Of a stretch of 12,666 nucleotides of DNA, positions 1 to 8,017 are shown piece by piece. Within the stretch, counting starts at the first letter, position 1. Each line of letters opens with the position of its first letter. Source of the stretch: an uncultured Lachnospiraceae bacterium (GTDB lineage: Bacteria; Bacillota; Clostridia; Lachnospirales; Lachnospiraceae); assembly GCA_910585555.1 (NCBI GenBank), contig CAJUFU010000025.1:1-12666 (forward strand), read 5' to 3'. A program made the translations under genes and the position numbers. The notes beneath the pieces are model-generated. The model was not told the origin of the DNA and searched no databases. It saw only the letters and a program-made list of their open reading frames with translations.

Positions 1-2690
1 GCGTCAATGCCGGACGCCACGCTGCCCTCATGGGAGCGCCAATAATAGAGGAGCTTGGGCACATGCACCACACATTTTGCCCGGGATGTGAGACGCAGAA
101 TCATGTCATGATCCTGGCTGCCGTCAAATTCGGAACGAAACAGCTGTGTCCCGTCTAACAGCTTCCTGGAAAAAGCGCTGAAATGACAGATATAGTTGTT
201 CGCCCGCAGATTATCCGGCGCATAATCCGGTTTAAAATGCAGCGTAAGCATATGATCAATGGTCTTGCTGCCCTTAAACGTAGTCTCATCACAATAAATA
301 TAATCCGCACCCTTTTCACAGATTGCTTTCATATACTCATACAGCACACTGGGATGCAGCACATCGTCATGATCAAAGAGTGCGATATAATCCCCGGAGG
401 CCATGGAGAAACATTCATTGGTATTGCCGGAGATGCCCTCGTTCTTAGGCAGTTTCTTATAAACGATACGACAGTAGAGATTACTGCTGGAACGCAGGTA
501 TTTCTTATCCAGTTCCATGTACTCCCTGCAGATACGCTCCACATCGCCGTGTTCTTCATCGGACCCGTCCGCCAGGCAAAGTTCCCAGTTCTCATAGGTC
601 TGCGCCGTCACCGATTCTATCGCCTGCCGTAAATATCTTTCCGGCGTATTGTATAAAGGCATCAAAATACTGAACTTAATGGCCCTGTCAAACCGGGTGG
701 ACCGCTGTCTGGCCGCCTCCGCCTGGTCCGGAAAACTGGCCGTCCCATGCTGGGCTCTAGCCTTTTTCTCAATCATCTTGGCGTTTAACTTGCGCAAAAA
801 TCCCTTCACACTGCCGCAGTACCCAATCCGTTCCTTGGTACGCTGCATCCAATGTACGAAAGAACGAAGGGGCTTGGACATCCGCCAGAAAATACTGCCT
901 TTGATCTGGCCAAGCCTTGTACCCAGCACTTCACTCCTGCCCTGGGCCTCTTCCAGTTTCCCGGCAAGCACCTTTCCCTTTTTCAGTTCCCGGCTGTAGG
1001 CTTCCCGATAAAACCGCAGGGATTCTTCCGCTGTCATCCGGGCCTGTTCCCGCTGTAAAGAACCGGTGTAGTAAGCATCTATTTCCACCATCTTCTGGGC
1101 GGACGCATGGCGGCGCACCGCCACATCGTTTCTCATCACATTATAATAACCGGCCTCTTCCAGCCTGCGGCTAAACGCCGCGCTGTCAAATCTCTTTTCA
1201 CTGTCCTCGCAAAGGCCGCCCGCTTCCTCATATTTCTCTCTGGATACCATCAGACAGGCCGCCGGTATGGCAGATACGCCGCACACTACCTGTCCTTGCA
1301 GATTCTTCTCCGTGTCCCCTGTCCAGAGGTCAGCCCCCACGGCCCCCACATAAGACTGCAGCGCCTGACCTGCCATATGGCCTAGCCAGCTTTTCTCTAT
1401 AATCTCCGTATCATCGCTCAGAAAGAGCAGCAAATCTCCATCGGCTTTCTCCACGCCCAGACGATATAAGGCCGCTTCATCCCTCTCCTCCATATCATGA
1501 AGCCAGGTAAACCCAAAGTCTTTCTGCAGCTTTTCCATCTGCTTTCTGTTCTCTTCGCTGCTCCCGCTGTCCACCACAATCCACTTATAATAACGGTAAG
1601 CAGTCCTCTTTCGAAAAGAACCCAGACATCTCTCCAAAGAAGCTGCCGCATCCTTTGTGAGAATGACCACAGAGACTTCCCGATGGGGCGCAATGGCACG
1701 GCCGCTCATCCCCGCCCTGGCGCAGCGCTCCCTGCCGGAAACCGAAGTATCATATACCATATGGTACAAGTCCGGGTCCGGTCCATACTGTAAATCCGCC
1801 CGAATCCCGCGTCTGCGAAGCGCCTCCTGGCGCACAGAAATAAAATCTTTGCCGGCGCCCGGAAACGTCCAGATCCTTCCGTTCTCAGACGCCTCCCCGC
1901 CCTGCTCCTGCCGGAGGGGTATCGTTAGTCTTCCATGATAAAAGACTTCATCCACATGCCGCACCGCTTCGCGCATCTTGCTATAAACCATACCGCAGTG
2001 CTTCAGCGCCGCTTCCTCCAGGCGAAGACACAGATCGTAAAATCCTGCCGCCAGCTTTGTCTTATCCTGACACCCGGCAAGTCCCCCATAAGCAATCTCC
2101 GAGAGAAGATCGCGTCTGACAGCCACCAGATGCCCCCAGCAGTTGTAGGCAAGCAGTGTATCCGGCGCATAATCGGATTTATGCCAAGGCGTTCTCACCT
2201 GGGGCTGGTTCTCCTCATAGAATTCTTCGTCCCCATAAGCCGCCAGACATAATGTGTTATTATTAAACCACGTTTTAATTTTCTCGAAAATTCCCTGTTC
2301 AAGCCAGCCCCAGCCATATGTCAAGAGCACAATTTCTGAGTCCGGAACCTCAATCTCTCTCCACCCATCAACTGCCATACCTTCCTGCGCCTCGGTATGA
2401 TTCTCTATATAACATTCGCTATTTTCACTTTTTCCCGTATCAGTCCCACTGTCATCCGGCGCCTTGTCCGATTCAGTAACAGGTGATTCCTTATAAAACA
2501 TACCGTGCAGCGGCTTGACGGCTTTCCAGAAAGGACTGGCATAAATCCGTTCCAGATTGTCCTGATAGTCCTCCTGTTTTCGCTCGAAGTCCGCCACCTG
2601 CCCCGCCAGCATGGTATTATGTTTTCGCTCTTTCTCGTAAGCCGCCGCATAATAGGCCGCCCAGTCATAACCATTTTTTAGTCCACTCAT
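1..2690 (-). CDS. Giant multidomain GT2 glycosyltransferase (C-terminus beyond window)
   Basis: I read this frame codon by codon: it is open from the ATG at 2690-2688 to the window edge (896 codons, no stop), so the C-terminus is missing. An in-frame TGA two codons upstream fixes the ATG as first start; a GAGGGG ribosome site lies about 12 nt before it. Residues 1-50 are charged and helical, then SPFWKAVKPL at 52-61. Residues about 135-275 resemble only the C-terminal half of a GT2 fold (YGDEEF 152-157, YAPD 174-177). A complete GT2 domain starts at about 338 (SVVILTKD 340-347, acidic motif SDDTE 425-429). A charged, coiled-coil-like linker holds a second SIFWRMSKPL at 599-608. Another GT2 domain starts at about 672 (ILMPLYN, DHDD 773-776) and runs off the edge. 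It probably transfers several sugars, plausibly rhamnose, onto a lipid-linked chain at the cytoplasmic membrane face. Family assignment is firm; donor and linkage are unknown. Confidence 0.9.
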   Translation of the reverse strand, partial: MSGLKNGYDWAAYYAAAYEKERKHNTMLAGQVADFERKQEDYQDNLERIYASPFWKAVKPLHGMFYKESPVTESDKAPDDSGTDTGKSENSECYIENHTEAQEGMAVDGWREIEVPDSEIVLLTYGWGWLEQGIFEKIKTWFNNNTLCLAAYGDEEFYEENQPQVRTPWHKSDYAPDTLLAYNCWGHLVAVRRDLLSEIAYGGLAGCQDKTKLAAGFYDLCLRLEEAALKHCGMVYSKMREAVRHVDEVFYHGRLTIPLRQEQGGEASENGRIWTFPGAGKDFISVRQEALRRRGIRADLQYGPDPDLYHMVYDTSVSGRERCARAGMSGRAIAPHREVSVVILTKDAAASLERCLGSFRKRTAYRYYKWIVVDSGSSEENRKQMEKLQKDFGFTWLHDMEERDEAALYRLGVEKADGDLLLFLSDDTEIIEKSWLGHMAGQALQSYVGAVGADLWTGDTEKNLQGQVVCGVSAIPAACLMVSREKYEEAGGLCEDSEKRFDSAAFSRRLEEAGYYNVMRNDVAVRRHASAQKMVEIDAYYTGSLQREQARMTAEESLRFYREAYSRELKKGKVLAGKLEEAQGRSEVLGTRLGQIKGSIFWRMSKPLRSFVHWMQRTKERIGYCGSVKGFLRKLNAKMIEKKARAQHGTASFPDQAEAARQRSTRFDRAIKFSILMPLYNTPERYLRQAIESVTAQTYENWELCLADGSDEEHGDVERICREYMELDKKYLRSSSNLYCRIVYKKLPKNEGISGNTNECFSMASGDYIALFDHDDVLHPSVLYEYMKAICEKGADYIYCDETTFKGSKTIDHMLTLHFKPDYAPDNLRANNYICHFSAFSRKLLDGTQLFRSEFDGSQDHDMILRLTSRAKCVVHVPKLLYYWRSHEGSVASGID
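213..2180 (-). repeat. Intragenic repeat in the glycosyltransferase (YAPD segment)
   Basis: Positions 213-233 and 2160-2180 match at 19 of 21 bases and encode KPDYAPD and KSDYAPD in the last and first GT modules. Beyond this short stretch the two modules align only at protein level: APD, then an Asn and a His-containing segment, then Arg and LL, then DxxLRL and HV with an aromatic residue. This supports an internal duplication of the C-terminal half of a GT2 domain. Only the two ends of the range are the repeat; the rest is unique coding sequence. Confidence 0.7.
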
Positions 2691-2758
2691 CCGTCAGACA
2701 ATCCCCTCTATTTCCATTTGCTCACCCGTCCTACAATGGGGACACCGGGAAGCACCGC

Positions 2759-4066
2759 CTACTTTACCTCTATCACAGAATTCATATCATAATAGCCCAC
2801 CGTGTCTTTATCTGAGATGACCGTCACGTTCAACACATCGTAAAGTCTGTGATATACCGTGAAATCATCTCCCTCGTAGCCTGTCACGCCCAGGGACAAA
2901 AGATACTCCCCGCCCTGTAAGTTCATCTCCTGGGTAAAGTTGATTTCCTTCACCTCGCCGGCCTCCACAGACTCCAAAAAGGCCTTCTCCACCATCGTGT
3001 TCGTGCCTGTAATCTCCGTTCCCCGCACATTTTTAATGGTAAAAGCAAAAATCGGCGCGGCAATCTTTTGCAGCATTTCCACCTTCATATGGATGGTAAA
3101 CCGGCTGCCCTTCAAGACTGCCGTTGTCTTAATCCCTTTATCATCCGTCACATAATACTCTTTGATCAGCGCCTTTTTGGACCCATACTCCAAAAGTTCC
3201 GGATTCTCTGCGGCCCCTGGCGTTTCCGCGCTCCCCTTTTTCAGTTTACTGCCGTCCACACCCTTAGCCGCCATCTCCCGCAGCTTCTCGTCGTCTAACA
3301 GCCGCTCTTCCTCCGACTCCGGCGCCACATACTGTCCCACCAGTACCTGCTTATAGGTATCGATCATCTTTTTGGCGGAACCCTCTCCCAATTTCACGCC
3401 CTGGTTTAGCAGCACCACCCGGTCGCAGTACTTGCTGATGCTGCTCAAATCGTGGCTGACGAAGACAATGGTCTTTCCCATCTTCTTAAACTCTTCAAAC
3501 TTATGATAACATTTTGCCTGAAAGAACACGTCTCCCACCGAAAGCGCCTCGTCCACAATCAGTATCTCCGGGTCAATATTGATGGCTACGGCAAAAGCCA
3601 GCCGCACAAACATACCGCTGGAATAAGTCTTTGCCGGCTGGTATACATAGTCTCCAATATCCGCAAAAGAGAGGATTTCCTCCATCTTCTCTTCAATCTC
3701 TTTCTTGCTAAAACCAATCATCGTGCCATTTAAATAGATATTTTCAATGCCGTTATACTCCATATTAAAGCCGGCCCCTAATTCCAAGAGCGCGGAAATA
3801 CGTCCATTGACAACGACTTCACCCGAAGTAGGAGTAAGAACACCTGTTATTATTTTAAGAATCGTGGATTTACCGGAGCCATTCGTACCAATGATGCCCA
3901 CACATTCTCCCTGTCTGATCGTCATATCGACGCCCTGCAGGGCATGATGTTCCGTGTAATGTTTCTTCCTGCCAAGCCCCAGCGCATCTTTAATCCGGTC
4001 AGAGGGCTTGTCATATAGTTTATACACTTTTCCCACGTCTTTTACTTCAATTGCAATATCCTTCAT
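2759..4066 (-). CDS. wzt: Polysaccharide ABC exporter ATPase with C-terminal glycan-binding-like domain (Wzt type)
   Basis: 435 aa. The N-terminal nucleotide-binding domain has every expected motif: Walker A GTNGSGKST (60-68), a signature of the YSSGM form used by polysaccharide exporters (138-142), Walker B ILIVDE (158-163) and the switch histidine in VFVSHDL (H195). After an acidic linker (about 245-285), residues about 290-435 form a beta-rich extension like the Wzt C-terminal domain, which in Gram-negative O-antigen exporters recognises the chain terminus. TagH-type teichoic acid ATPases have a different C-terminal region. It should power export of a lipid-linked glycan through the permease encoded 51 bp upstream. 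The ATG at 4066 follows an AGGAAAGG ribosome site. The glycan it recognises cannot be told from sequence; the symbol is used by analogy. Confidence 0.93.
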   Translation of the reverse strand: MKDIAIEVKDVGKVYKLYDKPSDRIKDALGLGRKKHYTEHHALQGVDMTIRQGECVGIIGTNGSGKSTILKIITGVLTPTSGEVVVNGRISALLELGAGFNMEYNGIENIYLNGTMIGFSKKEIEEKMEEILSFADIGDYVYQPAKTYSSGMFVRLAFAVAINIDPEILIVDEALSVGDVFFQAKCYHKFEEFKKMGKTIVFVSHDLSSISKYCDRVVLLNQGVKLGEGSAKKMIDTYKQVLVGQYVAPESEEERLLDDEKLREMAAKGVDGSKLKKGSAETPGAAENPELLEYGSKKALIKEYYVTDDKGIKTTAVLKGSRFTIHMKVEMLQKIAAPIFAFTIKNVRGTEITGTNTMVEKAFLESVEAGEVKEINFTQEMNLQGGEYLLSLGVTGYEGDDFTVYHRLYDVLNVTVISDKDTVGYYDMNSVIEVK

Positions 4067-4103
4067 GGCTTACCTTTCCTATCAAGCGCTGTATCCGTCT
4101 TCT

Positions 4104-4115
4104 CCTTGCGCAAGG
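4104..4115. other. 12-bp perfect palindrome between permease and ATPase genes
   Basis: CCTTGCGCAAGG at 4104-4115 is a perfect palindrome starting 3 bp past the permease stop codon. There is no T-run after it, so it does not look like an intrinsic terminator. It could be a minor mRNA hairpin (4-bp stem, 4-nt loop) or chance; nothing further can be said. Confidence 0.4.
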
Positions 4116-4117
4116 CA

Positions 4118-5152
4118 CTACAGCACATCCGCAAAATGAGCCCGCATCCTGCGGAAGACCAGCGTCCCGATACAAAACATGCTGATCGTAAAAATCCAGA
4201 AGTAAGTGGACGAATAGAAGTGTTCCCAAAACCATTCTTCCTCAAAGATGGCGCTGCGAAAACCATTTACAATATATACCAGCGGATTGAGCTTAAACAG
4301 CGTCTTCACATGATCGGGCAGCATATTGATATCCCACATAATGGGCGTGGCCCACATGCCAATCTGCAGTGCGATATTGATCACCTGCTGTAAATCCCTG
4401 ATAAATACCACCAGAGCGCTGGTCATATAACTTAGCGCCAATACGAACAAAAACAGACAAAAGCTGTAATAGGGAAGCTGCAACGTATAAACGGTAGGGG
4501 TATACCCATAGCCCATACCCACAATCAGCAGCACACCCACAAAAAACACATGGATGAAGGTAGCAGCAATGACTTTGATGATGGGCAGAATACTGATGTT
4601 GAATACCACTTTCTTGACCAGATAAGTGTATTCCAAAAGCGCCATGGTCCCCTGGGATATGGCCTCCGAAAAATAAAACCAAGGCACCAGCCCTGCCGTC
4701 AGATATAAGACATAGGGCGGTATCTCGCCGTCTCCTGATACAAACTGTACCCGGGCGTCAAAAACCTTGTCGAATACAATCCAATACATAAGCACCGTGA
4801 CCACGGGCTGCGCCATGGCCCACACAATGCCCAGATAGGAACCCGCATACCGCTTCTTGAAATCATTTTTGGAAAGCTTCCAAATCAAGAGTCTGCTCTG
4901 GAATAGTTCCAAGGGTATGGTCACAATCCTGTCATAATAGATAGCAAAAATAATGCAGGTAAAGGTAATCAGCACACAACCGCTGAATTTCTTCATCTGC
5001 TCCGTCACCTGATCAGCCAGGGGGTTATGATGCCTGACAAGTACAAATGCAAGAAGCAGACCAAGCCCCCAGAATATGGCTATCGCTGCAGGCTTTGGAA
5101 AGTTCTTCTTCTCTGTTTGGTTTTTTGTCTTCTCTGTATTTTTACTTAGCAT
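4118..5152 (-). CDS. wzm: Polysaccharide ABC exporter permease with N-terminal two-helix extension (Wzm type)
   Basis: 344 aa integral membrane protein of the ABC-2 polyol/polysaccharide exporter family. The core begins at about residue 88 with an amphipathic stretch (LLIWKLSKNDFKKRYAGSYLG), typical of Wzm/TagG/RgpC proteins. Likely helices are at about 105-127, 136-155, 181-207, 218-242, 249-263 and 313-333, and NPLVYIVNGFR (269-279) is a family-typical segment. The usual length is around 260 residues; here some 80 residues are added in front, with two further predicted helices (about 21-39 and 56-73). The protein should form the membrane channel for the glycan with the ATPase encoded next. 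The ATG at 5152 has AAGG 9 nt upstream, and the gene starts 30 bp after rfbC. Function is firm; substrate is inferred from the rhamnose genes. Confidence 0.92.
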   Translation of the reverse strand: MLSKNTEKTKNQTEKKNFPKPAAIAIFWGLGLLLAFVLVRHHNPLADQVTEQMKKFSGCVLITFTCIIFAIYYDRIVTIPLELFQSRLLIWKLSKNDFKKRYAGSYLGIVWAMAQPVVTVLMYWIVFDKVFDARVQFVSGDGEIPPYVLYLTAGLVPWFYFSEAISQGTMALLEYTYLVKKVVFNISILPIIKVIAATFIHVFFVGVLLIVGMGYGYTPTVYTLQLPYYSFCLFLFVLALSYMTSALVVFIRDLQQVINIALQIGMWATPIMWDINMLPDHVKTLFKLNPLVYIVNGFRSAIFEEEWFWEHFYSSTYFWIFTISMFCIGTLVFRRMRAHFADVL

Positions 5153-5182
5153 ATCACTATACCTTAAAACCCTCTGCCTGCT

Positions 5183-5743
5183 TTAGCGGTATTTCTCCGT
5201 AAAGGCTTTTATGCCCTCCCATTTCCTATCTTTATCGGACATAATAAGCTCCATCCCTGCCGGAATCGGCCACTCAATGCCAATATCCGGATCGTTCCAG
5301 ATAATGCCCCCCTCATCGTTTGGATGATAGAAATCGGCACATTTATAAGCAAACTCCGCATAATCCGAGAGCACAAAAAATCCATGAGCAAAATTCTTGG
5401 GAATAAAGAACTGCTTCTTATTCTCACCCGAAAGCAGCACGCCGTGCCATTTACCATAGGTCGCAGACCCGGGCCTTAAATCCACCGCCACATCGAAGAC
5501 CTCGCCGCACAAGACCCGTACCAGCTTATCCTGTGGGTAATGCATCTGAAAATGAAGGCCGCGCAGCACCCCTTTTACCGAGGAAGACTGGTTGTCCTGC
5601 ACGAAAACCTGATCGATTCCCGCTTCTTTATAATCATTATAATTATAGGTCTCCATGAAATACCCTCTGGCATCGCCAAACACCGTCGGCGTAATGATCT
5701 TAAGTCCTTCAATCTCACATGTCTCCACCGTTATTTTACCCAT
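5183..5743 (-). CDS. rfbC: dTDP-4-dehydrorhamnose 3,5-epimerase
   Basis: 186 aa, the normal RmlC length. It epimerises C3 and C5 of dTDP-4-dehydro-6-deoxy-D-glucose, the third step towards dTDP-L-rhamnose in the cytoplasm. Family motifs visible: FGDARGYFMETY (22-33), FVQDNQSSS (47-55), RGLHFQ with the catalytic histidine H64, VDLRPGSATYGKWHG (87-101), FAHGF (118-122) and the WNDPDIGIEWP substrate-binding segment (149-159). The gene begins 18 bp after the second GH25 gene stops, with a purine-rich ribosome site (AAGGAAAGG) inside that gap, and is followed after 30 bp by the exporter permease, so it is very probably co-transcribed. It is separated from rfbB and rfbA by the muramidase gene. Nothing appears truncated. 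Confidence 0.97.
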   Translation of the reverse strand: MGKITVETCEIEGLKIITPTVFGDARGYFMETYNYNDYKEAGIDQVFVQDNQSSSVKGVLRGLHFQMHYPQDKLVRVLCGEVFDVAVDLRPGSATYGKWHGVLLSGENKKQFFIPKNFAHGFFVLSDYAEFAYKCADFYHPNDEGGIIWNDPDIGIEWPIPAGMELIMSDKDRKWEGIKAFTEKYR

Positions 5744-5761
5744 TTCTCTCGTTTCCTTTCC

Positions 5762-7108
5762 TTAGTCTGTTGTCGGCACATTGCCGCTGTCACCGCTTAT
5801 CACGCCGGAATATCCCGCCGCACCCTTGGCATGATTGATGGATGTATCGATATTCATATAACACAGATTTAAATCCACATTGGTTTCTATGCCGTTCACC
5901 CTACCCTTGGAGGTATACTGCCACATATGGTAGTAACCGTCATAGGCCGGCACATCCGCATATTCCGCAAGCCACGTTCTATATTCTGACAGTTCTGTCA
6001 TATTTAATCTGTCGTTGAGCCAATTGCGGGAAGCATAAACTCCTGTCTCGTACCCCGCCGCACTGATGGTCTCTAAGAAAGCCTTGTGCGCCGCCGTCCG
6101 CTCCCTGGCATCCAGCCCGTCGGCACGTCCGCTGCCGCCCGTGCTTTCGCTGTCCAAGAATACAGGATAATCCACATCGTACTCCTCGATCAGTCGAATC
6201 ACCATGCTGGCCTCCTCCACGGCCTCCACTTCATCCAATGCCTGGGTAAAGAAGTATACGCCCACAGGAATCCCCGCATCGATGGCGCCGCGGATGTTCT
6301 CTTCATACATGGGGTCTATCACCAGCGCCCCGCTTGACGCACCCCGGTAGCCGCAGCGGATGATGGCAAACTCAACGCCTTCTTCCTTCACTGCCTCCCA
6401 GTCAATCTCCTTGTTCCACTTAGAGACATCGATGCCCAGCTTCGCACTGCCGTTTGCAAACTGCATCTGGGTATTCTCACTGCCGTCTGCCTCCTCCTCA
6501 GCACCGTTGACTGCCTTATCCTCCTTCGCAGGGTCGATATCATCCTCTGTCAACATCAGATATTCGATATTGTCAAGCACCCTGTACTCAATCTCCTGAC
6601 GCACCTGTATGGTCGTGACCGTGTTTGGCACATGGAAGCCCTCCAGTTCCTGCAAAGACACGCCGTACTCTCCGGCCCGCAGGCCGTCGATATAGATGAT
6701 GCCGTCCTCATCCTCATCCGTATATTCCCCCGCACCCTGTACCTGAATGGTAAAAGGCGCACCGGTCACAAGCCTTCCAACGCTGTCCACTACCATGACG
6801 CGCAGATCCTTCGCTACGGAACTCATCATCAGAAACACATTCCGGCCGGCATAGGTCTCAATACTCTTAAATCTGGGTTCTTCGTCAAAAAAGGTCTCAT
6901 CGCGCAGAAAAGCAGACAGATCATTTCCTATCTGTCCACTGTCCGTATCTGCCTGTTCTTCTGTTGCCGTCATCTCCTGCTCCGGCTCCTCCACAAGCCC
7001 AAGCTTGCTCTTCACCGTTTCAAGATTCATGAGCGCAATCACCGCAATAAGCAGAAGGAACATGCCTACCATGGCAAAGAGCGCACGTCTCATTCTTTTA
7101 GAGTCCAT
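5762..7108 (-). CDS. Membrane-anchored GH25 muramidase with prealbumin-like module
   Basis: 448 aa from the ATG at 7108, chosen because GAGG lies 6 nt before it; the TTG two codons earlier directly abuts that GAGG. The ATG overlaps the end of rfbA by 11 bp, so translation is probably coupled. Features: a basic N-terminus and one membrane helix (about 9-27), an acidic spacer, a beta-rich module (about 101-185) with a DEDEDG acidic loop (131-136), then a GH25 domain (about 225-419). GH25 motifs include GIDVSKWN (D227), IIRCGYRG, VYFFTQ, the acidic pair in FLDSES (D319, E321), MWQY and VDLN. GH25 enzymes cut the MurNAc-GlcNAc bond of peptidoglycan. There is no wall-binding repeat, only a short Gly/Ser-rich tail. 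It probably acts on the wall next to the membrane during glycan export or attachment; that role is inference. Activity is likely, since the acidic residues are kept. Confidence 0.93.
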   Translation of the reverse strand: MDSKRMRRALFAMVGMFLLLIAVIALMNLETVKSKLGLVEEPEQEMTATEEQADTDSGQIGNDLSAFLRDETFFDEEPRFKSIETYAGRNVFLMMSSVAKDLRVMVVDSVGRLVTGAPFTIQVQGAGEYTDEDEDGIIYIDGLRAGEYGVSLQELEGFHVPNTVTTIQVRQEIEYRVLDNIEYLMLTEDDIDPAKEDKAVNGAEEEADGSENTQMQFANGSAKLGIDVSKWNKEIDWEAVKEEGVEFAIIRCGYRGASSGALVIDPMYEENIRGAIDAGIPVGVYFFTQALDEVEAVEEASMVIRLIEEYDVDYPVFLDSESTGGSGRADGLDARERTAAHKAFLETISAAGYETGVYASRNWLNDRLNMTELSEYRTWLAEYADVPAYDGYYHMWQYTSKGRVNGIETNVDLNLCYMNIDTSINHAKGAAGYSGVISGDSGNVPTTD

Positions 7109-7967
7109 TTGCAACCTCTACCATATATTGACCGTAGGCCGTCTTCATCAGCGGCTTTGCCAGCTCCAACAATTGGTCTTTTGTAATAAATCCTCTCTTA
7201 TAGGCAATCTCCTCAATACAGGAGATGTATAAACCCTGTCTCTTCTGGAACGCTGACACGAAATCAGCCGCATCCAATAAGGAATCATGATTTCCCGTAT
7301 CCAGCCAGGCAAAGCCCCGCCCTAAAGTTTCCACCCGCAGCGTACCTCTGCGCAGATACTCGTTATTGATACTGGTAATCTCAATCTCCCCTCTGGCGGA
7401 AGGTTTTACATTGCGGGCAATCTCCACCACCTCATTGTCATAAAAGTACAAGCCCGGTACAGCATAGTTGCTCTTGGGGTGTTCCGGCTTCTCCTCGATG
7501 GAAATCGCCATCCCGCTTTCATCAAATTCCACCACGCCGTACTCTCTGGGGTCTCTTACATAGTAACCGAAAATGGTAGCGCCCTGTTCTCTGGACGCCA
7601 CTTCCCGCAGTACCCTGGAAAAACTCTGCCCATAGAAAATATTATCTCCCAAAATCAGCGCCACACTGTCCTTGCCGATAAAATCCGCCCCGATGATAAA
7701 AGCGTCAGCCAATCCTCTGGGCTGTTCCTGCACTGCGTAGGACATCCGCAGTCCCAGCTGCTCCCCCGTCCCAAAAAGTTCTTCAAACACAGGTAAATCC
7801 CTGGGGGTGGAAATGACTAAAATATCCCGGATGCCCGCCAGCATCAAAATAGATAACGGGTAATAAATCATCGGCTTATCGTATACTGGCATAATCTGCT
7901 TGGAGATTGCCTTGGTCAGCGGATAAAGCCTTGTACCGGCTCCGCCTGCCAGAATAATTCCTTTCAT
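7098..7967 (-). CDS. rfbA: Glucose-1-phosphate thymidylyltransferase
   Basis: 289 aa from the ATG at 7967, giving the standard RmlA start MKGIILAGG; a TTG nine codons upstream is in frame but would add an atypical extension. It joins dTTP and glucose-1-phosphate to make dTDP-glucose, the first step of dTDP-rhamnose synthesis. Motifs: LAGGAGTRLYPLT (6-18, nucleotide binding), KQIMPVYDKPMIYYPLS (23-39), LGDN (106-109, metal-binding aspartate), EYGVVEFD (132-139), EEKP (148-151), GLYFYD (162-167), GEIEIT (183-188) and WLDTG (211-215). Length and motifs are normal. The gene follows rfbB after 50 bp, and its last codons overlap the start of the GH25 gene. The order B-A rather than A-C-B-D is a local arrangement. 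Confidence 0.97.
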   Translation of the reverse strand: MKGIILAGGAGTRLYPLTKAISKQIMPVYDKPMIYYPLSILMLAGIRDILVISTPRDLPVFEELFGTGEQLGLRMSYAVQEQPRGLADAFIIGADFIGKDSVALILGDNIFYGQSFSRVLREVASREQGATIFGYYVRDPREYGVVEFDESGMAISIEEKPEHPKSNYAVPGLYFYDNEVVEIARNVKPSARGEIEITSINNEYLRRGTLRVETLGRGFAWLDTGNHDSLLDAADFVSAFQKRQGLYISCIEEIAYKRGFITKDQLLELAKPLMKTAYGQYMVEVANGL

Positions 7968-8017
7968 AGAAGCTTCCCAGCCTTTCTTGCACAATCCGTT
8001 GGTTTTGTTTTTACTGC

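Noticed and set aside
183..1938. Several plus-strand and minus-strand frames of 60-150 codons
   Set aside because: All are shadows of the continuous minus-strand glycosyltransferase frame, which shows GT2 motifs throughout.
2691..2758. Imperfect hairpin and a seven-codon mini-frame (MEIEGIV) between the ATPase and glycosyltransferase genes
   Set aside because: The stem is short and bulged with no T-run, and the mini-frame has no clear ribosome site. Both look like chance in a 68-bp gap.
7092..7114. TTG at 7114 as the start of the smaller GH25 gene
   Set aside because: The GAGG site directly abuts this TTG, leaving no spacing, whereas it lies 6 nt before the ATG at 7108.
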